The notes below the pieces were generated by a model. That model did no database searches. It was not told the DNA's origin and saw only the letters and a program-made list of their open reading frames with translations. A stretch of 38,665 nucleotides of DNA, taken from NCBI GenBank assembly GCA_002311745.1, contig DBZL01000018.1, positions 1 through 38,665 of the forward strand, in the 5' to 3' direction. A program made the position numbers and the translations under genes. This stretch comes from Phycisphaerales bacterium UBA1161 (GTDB taxonomy: Bacteria > Planctomycetota > Phycisphaerae > Tepidisphaerales > Tepidisphaeraceae). Position 1 is the first letter of the stretch, and each line of letters starts with the position of its first letter. This document shows, one piece after another, positions 30,308-38,665 of this stretch.

Positions 30308-31555
30308 TTAATCCTTCTCCGGAAGCGGCGGCCCCATGCTGAGCCCCAGGGCGACGGCCCAGGCCGGCTGGGGCAGCCGGCGGTCCAGCCCGCTTTCCAG
30401 GCCCACGTCGCTGGTGCGATTCATGCGGCACATGGGATCGCCGATCTGCGCCGCCAGGCCCAACTCCCGGGCGATCTGCTGGCACACGGAGCGTTGCCGT
30501 GCCTCGCCGCCCACGAAAATCAGCCGGTCCACCGGCGCGTTGGGAAACGTCGTCTCGTAATAGCGCCGGCACAGATCCAGCTCATGGACCAATTGTGCGA
30601 CGGTCGCTCGGCACGCCTGCTCGACTTCGGACAAGCGGCTCTGGATCTCGGCGCCCTCGATCGCTTCGGCCGAATCGTCGGAATCGTCCCCTTCCAGTTC
30701 CGCCACCGCCAGGTCGCCGCCGCCGCGCCGCTCGCCCAGTTGTCCCGGTGGCGAGGCAACGTGATGGGCGGCGACCAGGGCGCTGGGCACCCGAGCAGCG
30801 GCCGCCAGCTTGATGCGCAGCGTCTTGGCCTCCTCGAAGGCGATTTTCAATTCATCGGCCGTGGCCCGCGTCAGGTGTTCGCCGCCGATGGCGATGACGC
30901 GGGCAAAGAGAATGTGCCCGTCGCGGGCGATGGTGACGCGCGTGCCGCAGCTTCCGATATCCACGAAGCAGAGCGTCGCCTGCCGGTCGCTCTTGCGGCG
31001 GTAGATGTGGCTGAAGCAATCCATCAGCGCCAGCGGCTCGACGTTCATGCCGATCACGTCCAGGCGCGCCTTGGCCGCGGTGGCCAGAAATTGATGGATC
31101 CACTGCCGCGCCGCGGCCATCACGATCACTTCCATCTTCGATTCCTGCTCGTGATAGATGTCGCCGGCGACGACGTGACGCAGCAGCGCCTGGGAAGGGT
31201 CGATGGGCAGCGTTCCGCGGGACTCCCAGACGATGGCTTTTTTGAGGGCCTCCTCCTCCATGCGACCGAGGCGAAGATGCTGGATGTGCATCATGGACGC
31301 CGGCAGCGCCAAGATGGCCTGGTGTCCGCGGAAACGGCCCTGGCCCAGCAGGTCGCGCACGTTCTGGGCGAAAAAGGCCAGGCGGGACTCGCCGTCGTGG
31401 CGAAGGTGCGGCGGGACGTCGGCGCTGGCGGCGGCGATCAGCTTGAAATCGCCGTCGGTGCGCTGCACCTGCGCCAGGCGCAGGCAGTCGCTGCCGAAGT
31501 CCACGCCAATCGGATTGGCGCGCGGTGCCAGTAAATTCTGGACGAATTCCAGCAT
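30308..31555 (-). CDS. pilM: PilM-like cytoplasmic actin-fold protein
   Basis: A protein of 415 residues; the ATG at 31555 (MLEFVQNLLAPRANPIGVDFG) has GGTGGAG upstream, while the TTG at 31615 has none. It has FtsA/MreB-like nucleotide motifs: GVDFGSDCLRLAQV (phosphate 1), FVDIGSCGTRVTIA (phosphate 2, about 198-211) and LIFVGGEARQRSVCQQIARELG (adenosine). An insertion at about 262-306 is rich in Gly, Asp and Glu (LGERRGGGDLAVAELEGDDS...) and lies where normal PilM has a short loop. PilM forms the ring that binds PilN. It is the first gene of the pilus operon. Confidence 0.87.
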   Translation of the reverse strand: MLEFVQNLLAPRANPIGVDFGSDCLRLAQVQRTDGDFKLIAAASADVPPHLRHDGESRLAFFAQNVRDLLGQGRFRGHQAILALPASMMHIQHLRLGRMEEEALKKAIVWESRGTLPIDPSQALLRHVVAGDIYHEQESKMEVIVMAAARQWIHQFLATAAKARLDVIGMNVEPLALMDCFSHIYRRKSDRQATLCFVDIGSCGTRVTIARDGHILFARVIAIGGEHLTRATADELKIAFEEAKTLRIKLAAAARVPSALVAAHHVASPPGQLGERRGGGDLAVAELEGDDSDDSAEAIEGAEIQSRLSEVEQACRATVAQLVHELDLCRRYYETTFPNAPVDRLIFVGGEARQRSVCQQIARELGLAAQIGDPMCRMNRTSDVGLESGLDRRLPQPAWAVALGLSMGPPLPEKD

Positions 31556-31642
31556 CTTCTCCACCTGAGCCGCTGTGACACCCTCGATGTACGATACGTT
31601 TGCCGGTTGGGTCAAACGGGCAAAGTCGCGAATCTGGCTGAA

Positions 31643-31661
31643 CCGGACCGAAGAGGTCCGG
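31643..31661 (-). promoter_or_regulatory. Hairpin between hemW and pilM
   Basis: CCGGACC and GGTCCGG form a perfect 7-bp stem over the loop GAAGA, in the 161-bp gap where the pilus operon promoter is expected. No T-run follows on the minus strand. Confidence 0.35.
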
Positions 31662-31716
31662 AGACAGCATCCGCTATGGTTTGTATCGACGGAAACGGAG
31701 GAGCGGATGAGTCAGG

Positions 31717-32940
31717 TTATCGGCCGCTGCCGGCGGCCGCGGCGGCGAGGAACTCGGCGGCCACGCCGTCGGCCACGCTCAGGCCGGCGTCCGACAACTG
31801 GATCGAACCATCCGCCACGTGGATCAGACCGGCGCGGCCCATACGCTCGATGGCCGGGGCAAAAAGGACCTGCGCGCTAAATCCGCTGCGTCGGGAAAAC
31901 TCGTCAAACTCCAGGCCGCGAGTCAGACGCAAGAGCAGCATCGCCAGCTCGCCGGCCCGCTGCCGCGGTGAGAGCGATTCGACGTCCATGGCCGGCAACG
32001 CATCGCCCTGCACGGCGATTTCCCACTCGCCCAGATGCGGGCGATTGCGCCAGCGCCGGCCGTCGATGTGCGAGGCCGCCGATGGACCCAGGCCCATGTA
32101 GTTTCCGCCGGTCCAGTAGAGAAGATTGTGCCGGCACTGGCGGCTGGGTTTGGCGTAGTTGCTGATTTCGTAGGCGGGCAGGCCCGCATCCGCCAGGGTG
32201 GCGCGGGCGGCTCGCATCATCGCCAGTTCCAGCGCTTCCTCGGCCGCTTCCACCTGTCCCAGACGGCGGCGCACGGACATGGGGGTATTGGGTTCGTAGG
32301 TCAAGGCGTAACAGGAGAGATGATCCGTCCCCAGGGCGATGGCGGCGCGCAGGGAATCCATCCACCCGGCGAGGCTCTGGCCGGGAATCGCGTAGATGAG
32401 GTCGATGTTGAGCCGCCGCAGCCCGCCGGCGCGGGCCAAGTCCAAACTTCGCGGCACATCCTCCGGATCGTGATGACGCTCCAGGACGGCCAACTCCGCG
32501 CGGTCGAAGCTCTGGGCGCCCAGGCTCAGGCGCGTCACGCCCGATTCACCCAGCATCCGGCAGTAGTCCAGGGACAGCGTCGCGGGATTGGCTTCGATCG
32601 TCCATTCCGTACAGTCGCCCAGGTCGAAACGGCGGCGCAGGCCGTCGATCAGGCGATGCATCTCTTGCAGCGGAAGCAGGGAAGGCGTTCCCCCGCCGAA
32701 GAAGACGCTCTGGAGCCGCGGCGGCGAGGCGCAGCGTTGCAGCCAAAGATCGGCCTCGCGCAGGACCAGATCGACGAACCGCGCCATGCGCTGCGGCGTC
32801 TGACGCGTTATGGAATAAAAGTCACAATATGCGCACTTGTGGAAACAGAATGGAACGTGAAGGTAAAGGCCCAGCGGCCCGGCGGCGGGCGGCGGCGGCG
32901 GCGGGCGGAAGGCGGCGTCGATGTTCGACGGCGGCATCAT
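31717..32940 (-). CDS. hemW: HemW-like radical SAM haem chaperone
   Basis: A protein of 407 residues. The radical SAM cluster motif C32, C36, C39 (PFCFHKCAYCDFYS) is preceded by a Pro-rich N-terminal stretch (FRPPPPPPAAG). It continues with VFFGGGTPSLLP, IEANPATLS, RLSLGAQSFD, IDLIYAIPGQ and YEISNYAKPSRQCRHNLLYW, the last typical of HemW/HemN-like proteins. HemW inserts haem into respiratory enzymes; it lacks the extra features of true HemN coproporphyrinogen oxidase. The start is ATGATG at 32940/32937. Confidence 0.88.
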   Translation of the reverse strand: MMPPSNIDAAFRPPPPPPAAGPLGLYLHVPFCFHKCAYCDFYSITRQTPQRMARFVDLVLREADLWLQRCASPPRLQSVFFGGGTPSLLPLQEMHRLIDGLRRRFDLGDCTEWTIEANPATLSLDYCRMLGESGVTRLSLGAQSFDRAELAVLERHHDPEDVPRSLDLARAGGLRRLNIDLIYAIPGQSLAGWMDSLRAAIALGTDHLSCYALTYEPNTPMSVRRRLGQVEAAEEALELAMMRAARATLADAGLPAYEISNYAKPSRQCRHNLLYWTGGNYMGLGPSAASHIDGRRWRNRPHLGEWEIAVQGDALPAMDVESLSPRQRAGELAMLLLRLTRGLEFDEFSRRSGFSAQVLFAPAIERMGRAGLIHVADGSIQLSDAGLSVADGVAAEFLAAAAAGSGR

Positions 32941-32950
32941 GACTGATCGT

Positions 32951-32970
32951 CCGCGGGCTCCCGCCCGCGG
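32951..32970. repeat. GC-rich hairpin with GCGGCTAA tail
   Basis: CCGCGGGC and GCCCGCGG pair perfectly over TCCC, followed by CTAAG. It has the same shape and 3' flank as 9575-9592. It lies just upstream of hemW, in the divergent gap with the FHA gene. Confidence 0.5.
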
Positions 32971-33113
32971 CTAAGAAGCACACGTCGGCCCAGTATACGC
33001 CAAGTCGAAATCGTGTTGATGAAACAGCGACGGTACACTACAGTACCACCGGCCGACCTTTAAACCGGCGTGAATCCGTAGGCAGAAACTGGATTATTTG
33101 TGAGGCAACTGCG

Positions 33114-33674
33114 ATGCAGGTCGTTCTAGTGATGTTCCGGGCGGATGGCCAGCGGCGAAGCTTTTCCATCGTGCGCGAAATCACGATGATTGGTCGGCGC
33201 GAGGACTGCGACCTGCGAATTCCCCTGGGTGACGTGTCGCGCAAGCATTGCCGGCTGATCAAGGACGAGCAGACGGTGCGCATCGAAGACCTGGGCAGTT
33301 CCAACGGCACGTTTCACAACGACCAGAAGGTGCAGGAAGCGGTGCTGTCGCCGGGCGACACGATCCGCATCGGCCCGGTGACGTTCATGGTTCAGATCGA
33401 CGGCGTGCCGGCGGATGAGGACATACAGGCGGCGGCCGCGGCGCCGGAGTCGGCCGCGCCGGCGGAGCAACCGGCGCACAACACCGCGGAGTCGGCGCAG
33501 GCGGGCACGGCCGCCGACGGCAGCTCCGAGCACGATGAGCTGTCCGCGTTTTTCGGCGAGGATCCGTCGTCAGGCGAGCAGGTGCAGCAGACGCAGCCCG
33601 AGGAACCCGCCCCGGCGAGGAATGCGAGCTCAAGCGACCTGGCCATCCCGATGGCCGATGAGGAACCGTCTTGA
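33114..33674 (+). CDS. FHA-domain protein
   Basis: A protein of 186 residues. The forkhead-associated domain (about 5-95) keeps the phosphothreonine-binding residues: GR at 27-28 (MIGRREDCDL), SRKH at 42-45 and NGT at 64-66 (GSSNGTFHND). The second half is low-complexity Ala/Glu/Ser/Gln and probably disordered. It has no membrane segment, so it is a cytosolic reader of Ser/Thr kinase signals; Planctomycetota have many such kinases, though none lies here. GAGG precedes the ATG. An aminotransferase gene follows after 52 bp. Confidence 0.88.
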   Translation: MQVVLVMFRADGQRRSFSIVREITMIGRREDCDLRIPLGDVSRKHCRLIKDEQTVRIEDLGSSNGTFHNDQKVQEAVLSPGDTIRIGPVTFMVQIDGVPADEDIQAAAAAPESAAPAEQPAHNTAESAQAGTAADGSSEHDELSAFFGEDPSSGEQVQQTQPEEPAPARNASSSDLAIPMADEEPS

Positions 33675-33726
33675 TCGCGCCGCCGCCGCGCATTCCCGCA
33701 GGCTGATCGCCATTTCTCAATGACCG

Positions 33727-34932
33727 ATGTTCCCCACGCAGGAAATTCTCGACCGAGCCGCCAAGGTTCTGATCGGCAACTATGCGCGACAACCGGTGGT
33801 CATGGTGCGCGGCCATGGCTCGGATCTGTACGACGGCGATGGCCGGCATTACATCGACCTGTTCGCCGGCTTCGGTGGCGCGATCCTGGGGCATTGCCAT
33901 CCAGCGATGATCGACGCGGCGGGGGCGCAGATGCGGCGGCTGTGGCACGTGGGCAATACGTTCCACAACGAGCCGCAGGTTGAACTGGCCGAGCGGCTCA
34001 ACCGGCACGCCTTTGCCGGGCAGGCGTTCTTCTGCCACAGCGGCCTGGAAGCCAACGAGGCGGCGTGCAAGCTGGCACGCCTGCGCGGCCAACAGTTTTC
34101 CCCCAAGCGGTGGAAGATCATCTCACTGGCGCACAGTTTTCACGGCCGCTCGCTGGCCATGATCTCGGCGACGGGCAATCCAGCCATCCAGCAGGGATTC
34201 GAGCCGATGGTCCCCGGCTTCATTCACGTGGAAGCGGGGTCCATCGAGGCGCTGCAAAGCGCCGTGGATGACGAGACGGCGGGCATTTTGATGGAGCCGA
34301 TCCAGGGCGAAGGGGGCGTGCTCGAGCATTCGCCGCAGTACGTCCAGCAGGTGCGACAGTTGTGCGACGAGCGCGGGCTGGCGCTGATTTTTGATGAAGT
34401 GTGGACGGGCTGCGGGCGCACGGGGCGGTGGTTTGGATATCAATGGTTCGCAGCCGATCGCGGCGCGGTCGAGCCGGATATGATGACCTTGGGCAAGTCC
34501 CTGGGCGGCGGACTGCCGGTGGGGGCGCTGTACGCCAAGCCCCAGATCGCCGCGCTGCTGACCCCCGGCAAGCACGGCTGCACCCTGGGCGGAAACGCCA
34601 TCTGCATGGCCGTGGCCAAAACCATCTTCGACGTGATCGATCGCGATCGTCTGACCGATCGCGCTGCGCAGCTCGGGCAGCACGCCATCGAGCGGCTGCG
34701 GTCCGAATCGAGCATCGGCGACAAGGTGCGTCAGGTGCGCGGCTCGGGGCTGATGCTGGGCGTGGAGCTGAACGAGCCGCCGGAAAAGTTCATCGAGCGG
34801 GCGCTGGCCAACGGGATCGTGGTGAATCTGACGGCGCAGAAGGTGGTGCGTCTGGCGCCGGCGTTGACCATCGGCGCGGATCAATGGGATCGCGGGCTGG
34901 ATGCCCTGGTGCGTACCATCGCCGGGGAATGA
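33727..34932 (+). CDS. argD: Acetylornithine aminotransferase-like, PLP class III
   Basis: A protein of 401 residues. Class III aminotransferase features: a VMVRGHGSDLYDGDGRHYID-type start, FCHSGLEANEAACKLAR, AHSFHGRSLAMISATG, EPIQGEGGV, LIFDEVWTGCGRTG and the PLP lysine in TLGKSLGGGLPVGAL. These fit ArgD (arginine synthesis) best. Departures from typical ArgD are His-Leu for Asn-Ala in FCNSGAEANE and Trp for Gln in DEVQTG; the latter residue touches PLP, so another omega-amino substrate is possible. No other arg gene is nearby. The stop overlaps the next gene's possible start. Confidence 0.75.
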   Translation: MFPTQEILDRAAKVLIGNYARQPVVMVRGHGSDLYDGDGRHYIDLFAGFGGAILGHCHPAMIDAAGAQMRRLWHVGNTFHNEPQVELAERLNRHAFAGQAFFCHSGLEANEAACKLARLRGQQFSPKRWKIISLAHSFHGRSLAMISATGNPAIQQGFEPMVPGFIHVEAGSIEALQSAVDDETAGILMEPIQGEGGVLEHSPQYVQQVRQLCDERGLALIFDEVWTGCGRTGRWFGYQWFAADRGAVEPDMMTLGKSLGGGLPVGALYAKPQIAALLTPGKHGCTLGGNAICMAVAKTIFDVIDRDRLTDRAAQLGQHAIERLRSESSIGDKVRQVRGSGLMLGVELNEPPEKFIERALANGIVVNLTAQKVVRLAPALTIGADQWDRGLDALVRTIAGE

Positions 34933-34934
34933 TC

Positions 34935-35777
34935 ATGAGACAACTGGCGTGGAAGCTGGCGCTGTTGGTGGCGTTGGCGGGCTGCGCGGCCAAACCGCCG
35001 GCGCCCGCCGCCGCCGAGGCACAGCTGGCGGCGCCAAACCCCGCTCCGGCCGCGGCGCCCGACCAGAATCCGCTCATCTCCGTGATCATGGACAAGTTCC
35101 AGGTTCCCTACGGCGCCATCAGCCAAAACGAGGCGTTCTGGAAATGGGTCGACGAGGATGCGCTGGACGTGCCGACGTATGAGTTGCTGCGGCGCAACGG
35201 CCTGCGCATCGGCCGGGCCCGCGTGGCGGATTGGCAGCACTTCCGGGAGATTCTCATCGACCGCGAGGGCACCCACGTCGACACAACCGGCTTCGTGGCC
35301 CTGTCCGGAAACAATGACATCACCATCAACCTGACCGACGAGATGCCCGAGCAGCTTCTGTTCGTCGTCAATGAGCACGGCGTGACGGGCCGGATGTACG
35401 ATTGGTGCCAGAACCGCCTCTCCTTCGCATTCGCGTGGGCGCGGCATAAGCGTCAGACCGTGCGGCTGAGCCTCTGCCCGGTGGTGGCGGTGCAGCGAAA
35501 ACGATTCGACTATTCCCTGGCGGATCGGCCGCCGGAAAACGTCTTCGTGAGCGAGGAGTATCTGTACGATCTGCGCTTTGCGGCGGACATCGCGCCGGGG
35601 GAATTTCTGGTGATCGGCCCCTCGCCGCAGGCGGCCGATCCCAACCGCGTCGGCAACCGGTTCCTCGTGCACGATGGGAAGCGCGACCGGTATGAACAGC
35701 TTCTGATCCTCACGCAAACGCAGATGCCGCTTTCGCGGCAGCCGGCCGGCGCGACCTCGCGGCCGGTTCCAAAATAG
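34935..35777 (+). CDS. Lipoprotein of unknown family
   Basis: About 280 residues from the ATG at 34935, which has GGGGA six bases upstream; an ATG at 34929 would overlap argD. Lipobox VALAGC (Cys about 17), then an Ala/Pro-rich linker (to about 45). The mature domain has no cysteine-rich or enzymatic motif I recognise. Conspicuous segments are EAFWKWVDEDALDVPTYELL, NGLRIGRARVADWQHF and NNDITINLTDEMPEQLLF. Beta-strand content looks high. Placed between argD and an isomerase, it is probably cotranscribed with both, but the context does not reveal a role. Confidence 0.6.
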   Translation: MRQLAWKLALLVALAGCAAKPPAPAAAEAQLAAPNPAPAAAPDQNPLISVIMDKFQVPYGAISQNEAFWKWVDEDALDVPTYELLRRNGLRIGRARVADWQHFREILIDREGTHVDTTGFVALSGNNDITINLTDEMPEQLLFVVNEHGVTGRMYDWCQNRLSFAFAWARHKRQTVRLSLCPVVAVQRKRFDYSLADRPPENVFVSEEYLYDLRFAADIAPGEFLVIGPSPQAADPNRVGNRFLVHDGKRDRYEQLLILTQTQMPLSRQPAGATSRPVPK

Positions 35778-35788
35778 AGGATAGCGCG

Positions 35789-36533
35789 ATGACGGCGGCG
35801 CGAAACATCGGAGTGCAAAGCTACTGCTTCCGCCGGTTCACGGACAACCGGCGGGTGATTGAACTAACGCGCCAGATCGGCGTGGATCGGGTGGAAATCT
35901 GCTCCGTCCACGCCAACTTCGACGACGTCGAGGCGTTCAAGGGCATCGTCGATCTCTACGGCAACGCCGGGATCAAGATCGTTTCCCTGGGCGTGCAGAG
36001 GTTCGTGGGGGATGTCTCGCGCGAGCGGAAATGGTTTGCCTGCGCCCAGGCCGCGGGGGCCGGGCACATTTCGGCGCATTTCACGGTGGGGACGTTTGCG
36101 ACGGCGATTCCCGCGGTGGCGGCACTGTGCGATGAATTCGGCGTTCGCGTCGGGATTCACTGTCACGGCGGGTACAACTTCGGCGGCTCGCCGGACGTGC
36201 TGGAGCATCTGCTGCAACTGGGCGGCAAGAACATCGGGATTAACCTGGACACGGCGTGGTGCATGCAGATCGGCCCGTACGCGGGCGATCCGGTCCAATG
36301 GATCCGCGAAAGATTCCGCGGCAGAATCTACGGCGTTCACTACAAGGATTTTGTTTTCGACCGCCGCGGACAATGGAAGGATGTCGTTATCGGAACGGGG
36401 AACCTCGATCTGCCGGGCGTCGTGGCGGCGCTGGAAGAGACCGGCTTCGACGGCATGGCGGTGGTCGAGTACGAGGCCGATCCGGAGAATCCCGTGCCGG
36501 CGCTGGCGCAATGCGTGCGGCGGATTCGAGACC

Positions 36534-36553
<20 letters not shown>
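35789..36553 (+). CDS. Sugar phosphate isomerase/epimerase (TIM barrel)
   Basis: A protein of 254 residues; AGAGGA lies seven bases before the ATG. It is an AP-endonuclease-2-type TIM barrel: VDRVEICSVHANFDDVEAFK, IKIVSLGVQRF, FGVRVGIHCHGG, GINLDTAWCMQIG, IYGVHYKDFVFD and MAVVEYEADPENP. The acidic and histidine residues at strand ends (E, D, H-x-K-D, E) match the metal site of the xylose-isomerase-like family. Planctomycetota have many paralogues in sugar metabolism; the substrate is unknown. The last 20 bases overlap convergent moaC. Confidence 0.82.
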
Positions 36554-37007
<454 letters not shown>

Positions 37008-37049
37008 GGGGGGATTATACGGCGGATCGGCAATCGCGCGTGAACCCCG

Positions 37050-38474
37050 CTAAATGGCGCCGCGCGCGTCGCCTACGTCGAGTTGGTACTTGCGCATTTT
37101 CTTGTAAAGGGTGGTGCGATTGATGTCCAGCTCGGCGGCGGTGGCCTGGCGGTTCCAGGCGTTGCGGCGCAGGGCGGCCTCGATGATCCGCCGCTCCGGA
37201 GTTTCCAGGGCGACCTCCAGGGGCATGGGTGATTCGGGGACCTCGGCCGTGGATGCGGCGGCGGCGGCACGCGGGGCGGCGGCGGCGTGCAGGGTCTCGG
37301 GCAAATCCTCGGCGTCGATCTGCGGCCGGCGGCACAGCACGACGGCGCGCTCGATGGCGTTTTCCAGTTCCCGCACGTTGCCGGGCCAGGTGTAACGCTG
37401 CAGAGCGGCCATGGCGGCGTCGGAAAAACCCAAAATCTCCCGCCCGCTTTCCTTGCAGAAGCAGCGCAGAAAGTGATCGGCCAATAGGGGAATGTCGCCC
37501 AGCCGCTCGCGCAGGCTGGGCAGACGGATGGTCACGACGTTGATGCGATAGTACAAGTCCTGGCGGAATTTGTGCTCGGTTACGAGCTGGGCCAGATCGA
37601 CGTTGCTGGCGAGGATGACGCGCACGTCGACGTTGGTGGTTTCACTGCTGCCGACCGGCTCAAAGGCGCGCTCCTGCAGGGCGCGAAGGAGCTTGACCTG
37701 CATGGCCGGCGAGGCGGCGTTGATCTCGTCCAGAAAGAGCGTTCCGCCGTCGGCGGTGAGGAACCGGCCGGGTTTGTCCGCGATGGCGCCGGTGAAGGCC
37801 CCCTTGACGTGGCCGAAGAGCTCGCTTTCCAGAAGCGTCTCAGGCAGGGCGCCGCAGCTCACTTCGACGAACGGCTTGTCACGGCGGGGCGAGCGGTGGT
37901 GAATCGCCCGCGCCAGCAGCGATTTGCCGGTGCCGCTTTCGCCGGTCATGACCGCGGTGGTGCGGCTGTCGGCCACGGCATCCACCAAGTCGAAAATCTT
38001 GAGCATCTTGTAGTCGTGCCCGACGATGTTCTCCAAACCGAAGCGCAGATCGAGCTGCTGCCGCAGGGTCTGGTTCTCAAAGAGCAGGGACTGCTGGCGA
38101 ACCGCCTTTCCAACGATGACGCGGATTTCATCGTCGACGATGGGTTTGGTCAGGTAGTCGAACGCGCCCATCTTGGTGGCCTCGACGGCGCCCTCGATGG
38201 AGCCGTAACTGGTGATGACGATGATGACCACCTGGGGAAAGCGGCGGCGGACGTCGCGCAGGAATTCCGCCGGCTTGATGCCCGGCATGTTGATGTCGGC
38301 CAAGAGCAGCTCGATCTGGCCGGTCTCAAGCTCGGCAAAGGCATCCTGCGGCGTGTCACTGACGCGGATGTCGTATCCCTCGCGGCTGAGGAATTGCGAG
38401 AGCGACTGCAAAATGATGCGGTCTTCGTCGAGGATCAAGAGCCTGGGCTTGTGGGGATCGCTGGGTTGCAACAT
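37050..38474 (-). CDS. Sigma-54-dependent response regulator, NtrC family
   Basis: A protein of 474 residues with three domains. The receiver (about 10-125) has acidic residues D15/E16/D17, phosphoacceptor D60 (LLADINMPG), T88 and K110 (YLTKPI). The AAA+ domain (about 148-385) has Walker A GESGTGKS (178-185), the sigma-54 contact loop GAFTGA (225-230), Walker B GTLFLDE (244-250) and WPGNVRELENAIERA. After an Ala-rich linker a Fis-type helix-turn-helix follows (about 425-465, NRQATAAELDINRTTLYKKM). It activates RNA polymerase with sigma-54 after phosphorylation. No histidine kinase is adjacent. By layout it could be a PilR/AtoC/ZraR type; its targets are unknown. Confidence 0.93.
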   Translation of the reverse strand: MLQPSDPHKPRLLILDEDRIILQSLSQFLSREGYDIRVSDTPQDAFAELETGQIELLLADINMPGIKPAEFLRDVRRRFPQVVIIVITSYGSIEGAVEATKMGAFDYLTKPIVDDEIRVIVGKAVRQQSLLFENQTLRQQLDLRFGLENIVGHDYKMLKIFDLVDAVADSRTTAVMTGESGTGKSLLARAIHHRSPRRDKPFVEVSCGALPETLLESELFGHVKGAFTGAIADKPGRFLTADGGTLFLDEINAASPAMQVKLLRALQERAFEPVGSSETTNVDVRVILASNVDLAQLVTEHKFRQDLYYRINVVTIRLPSLRERLGDIPLLADHFLRCFCKESGREILGFSDAAMAALQRYTWPGNVRELENAIERAVVLCRRPQIDAEDLPETLHAAAAPRAAAAASTAEVPESPMPLEVALETPERRIIEAALRRNAWNRQATAAELDINRTTLYKKMRKYQLDVGDARGAI

Positions 38475-38665
38475 AGGGTTTGCGCTAGTGTTTCACCAGA
38501 TCAACGACTGCTGTCTCTGAGCATCGGCATATCCAAATGATGACGGTAAGCGACAAACGGATTTTTTCGTTCGGTTTACTGGCGGAGCCCCGGAGCGATT
38601 ATGGGACGGCCGGGAAGTTGCAAATGCGAAACGCCAAGGAAATAAATGCAACCGCAGAGACGCAG
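38475..38665. repeat. Upstream region of the NtrC-like gene; edge copy of the CGCAGAG repeat
   Basis: About 165 bp with no gene. At 38643-38665 the CGCAGAG repeat begins (AAATGCAACCGCAGAGACGC...) and runs off the window. A clear sigma-70 or -24/-12 promoter for the regulator could not be picked out. Confidence 0.5.

Noticed and set aside
29579..31534. 651-residue plus-strand ORF
   Set aside because: Antisense to pilN and pilM; shadow frame.

Overview
The window is a high-GC bacterial chromosome segment, most likely from a planctomycete of the Phycisphaerae type. Supporting signs are a membrane protein ending in the zinc ribbon CPHCGYDLRATPDRCPECG, a PEP-CTERM protein built of HALLWSG repeats, a DapL-like aminotransferase, a long PilX-like pilus protein and many short palindromic intergenic repeats. 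The assignment is inferred from gene content; there is no rRNA or other marker here.

Layout. 93-4632: NfeD-type membrane protease, zinc-ribbon membrane protein, trpD and galK. 4867-7480: a plus-strand cluster of a TraB/GumN-like protein, tmk and holB. 7821-9029: the PEP-CTERM repeat protein. 9154-11101: a small membrane protein, mutY and a DUF4926-like small protein. 11127-15305: two divergent groups of lipoproteins resembling the LpoB/YcfL/COG3014 set, which in Proteobacteria is linked to penicillin-binding-protein activation. 15293-18811: folK, a dapL-like aminotransferase, a metallophosphoesterase and a divergent methyltransferase. 18822-19434: a GxxExxY nuclease-like gene bracketed by two near-identical palindromic repeats. 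19480-20634: a VWA protein of the COG4867 type.

20743-31555: a ten-gene minus-strand type IV pilus / type II secretion-like operon in the order pilM, pilN, pilO, pilP-like, pilB, pilT, pilC, a pilV-like prepilin, a long pilX-like protein and a pilW-like prepilin. It supplies the cytoplasmic ring, alignment complex, extension and retraction motors, platform and minor pilins. No major pilin, secretin or prepilin peptidase is in the window. 31717-38474: hemW, a plus-strand group (FHA protein, argD-like aminotransferase, lipoprotein, sugar isomerase), moaC, and a sigma-54-dependent response regulator that could control a pilus or surface regulon, although its targets cannot be read here.

The most unusual feature is the density and variety of palindromic repeats. 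At least five families occur between genes. Two copies lie inside the 5' ends of genes, where they supply start codons or signal-peptide residues (the NfeD gene and an LpoB-like lipoprotein), and two bracket the GxxExxY gene. No tRNA, rRNA, CRISPR array, prophage or transposase was recognised.
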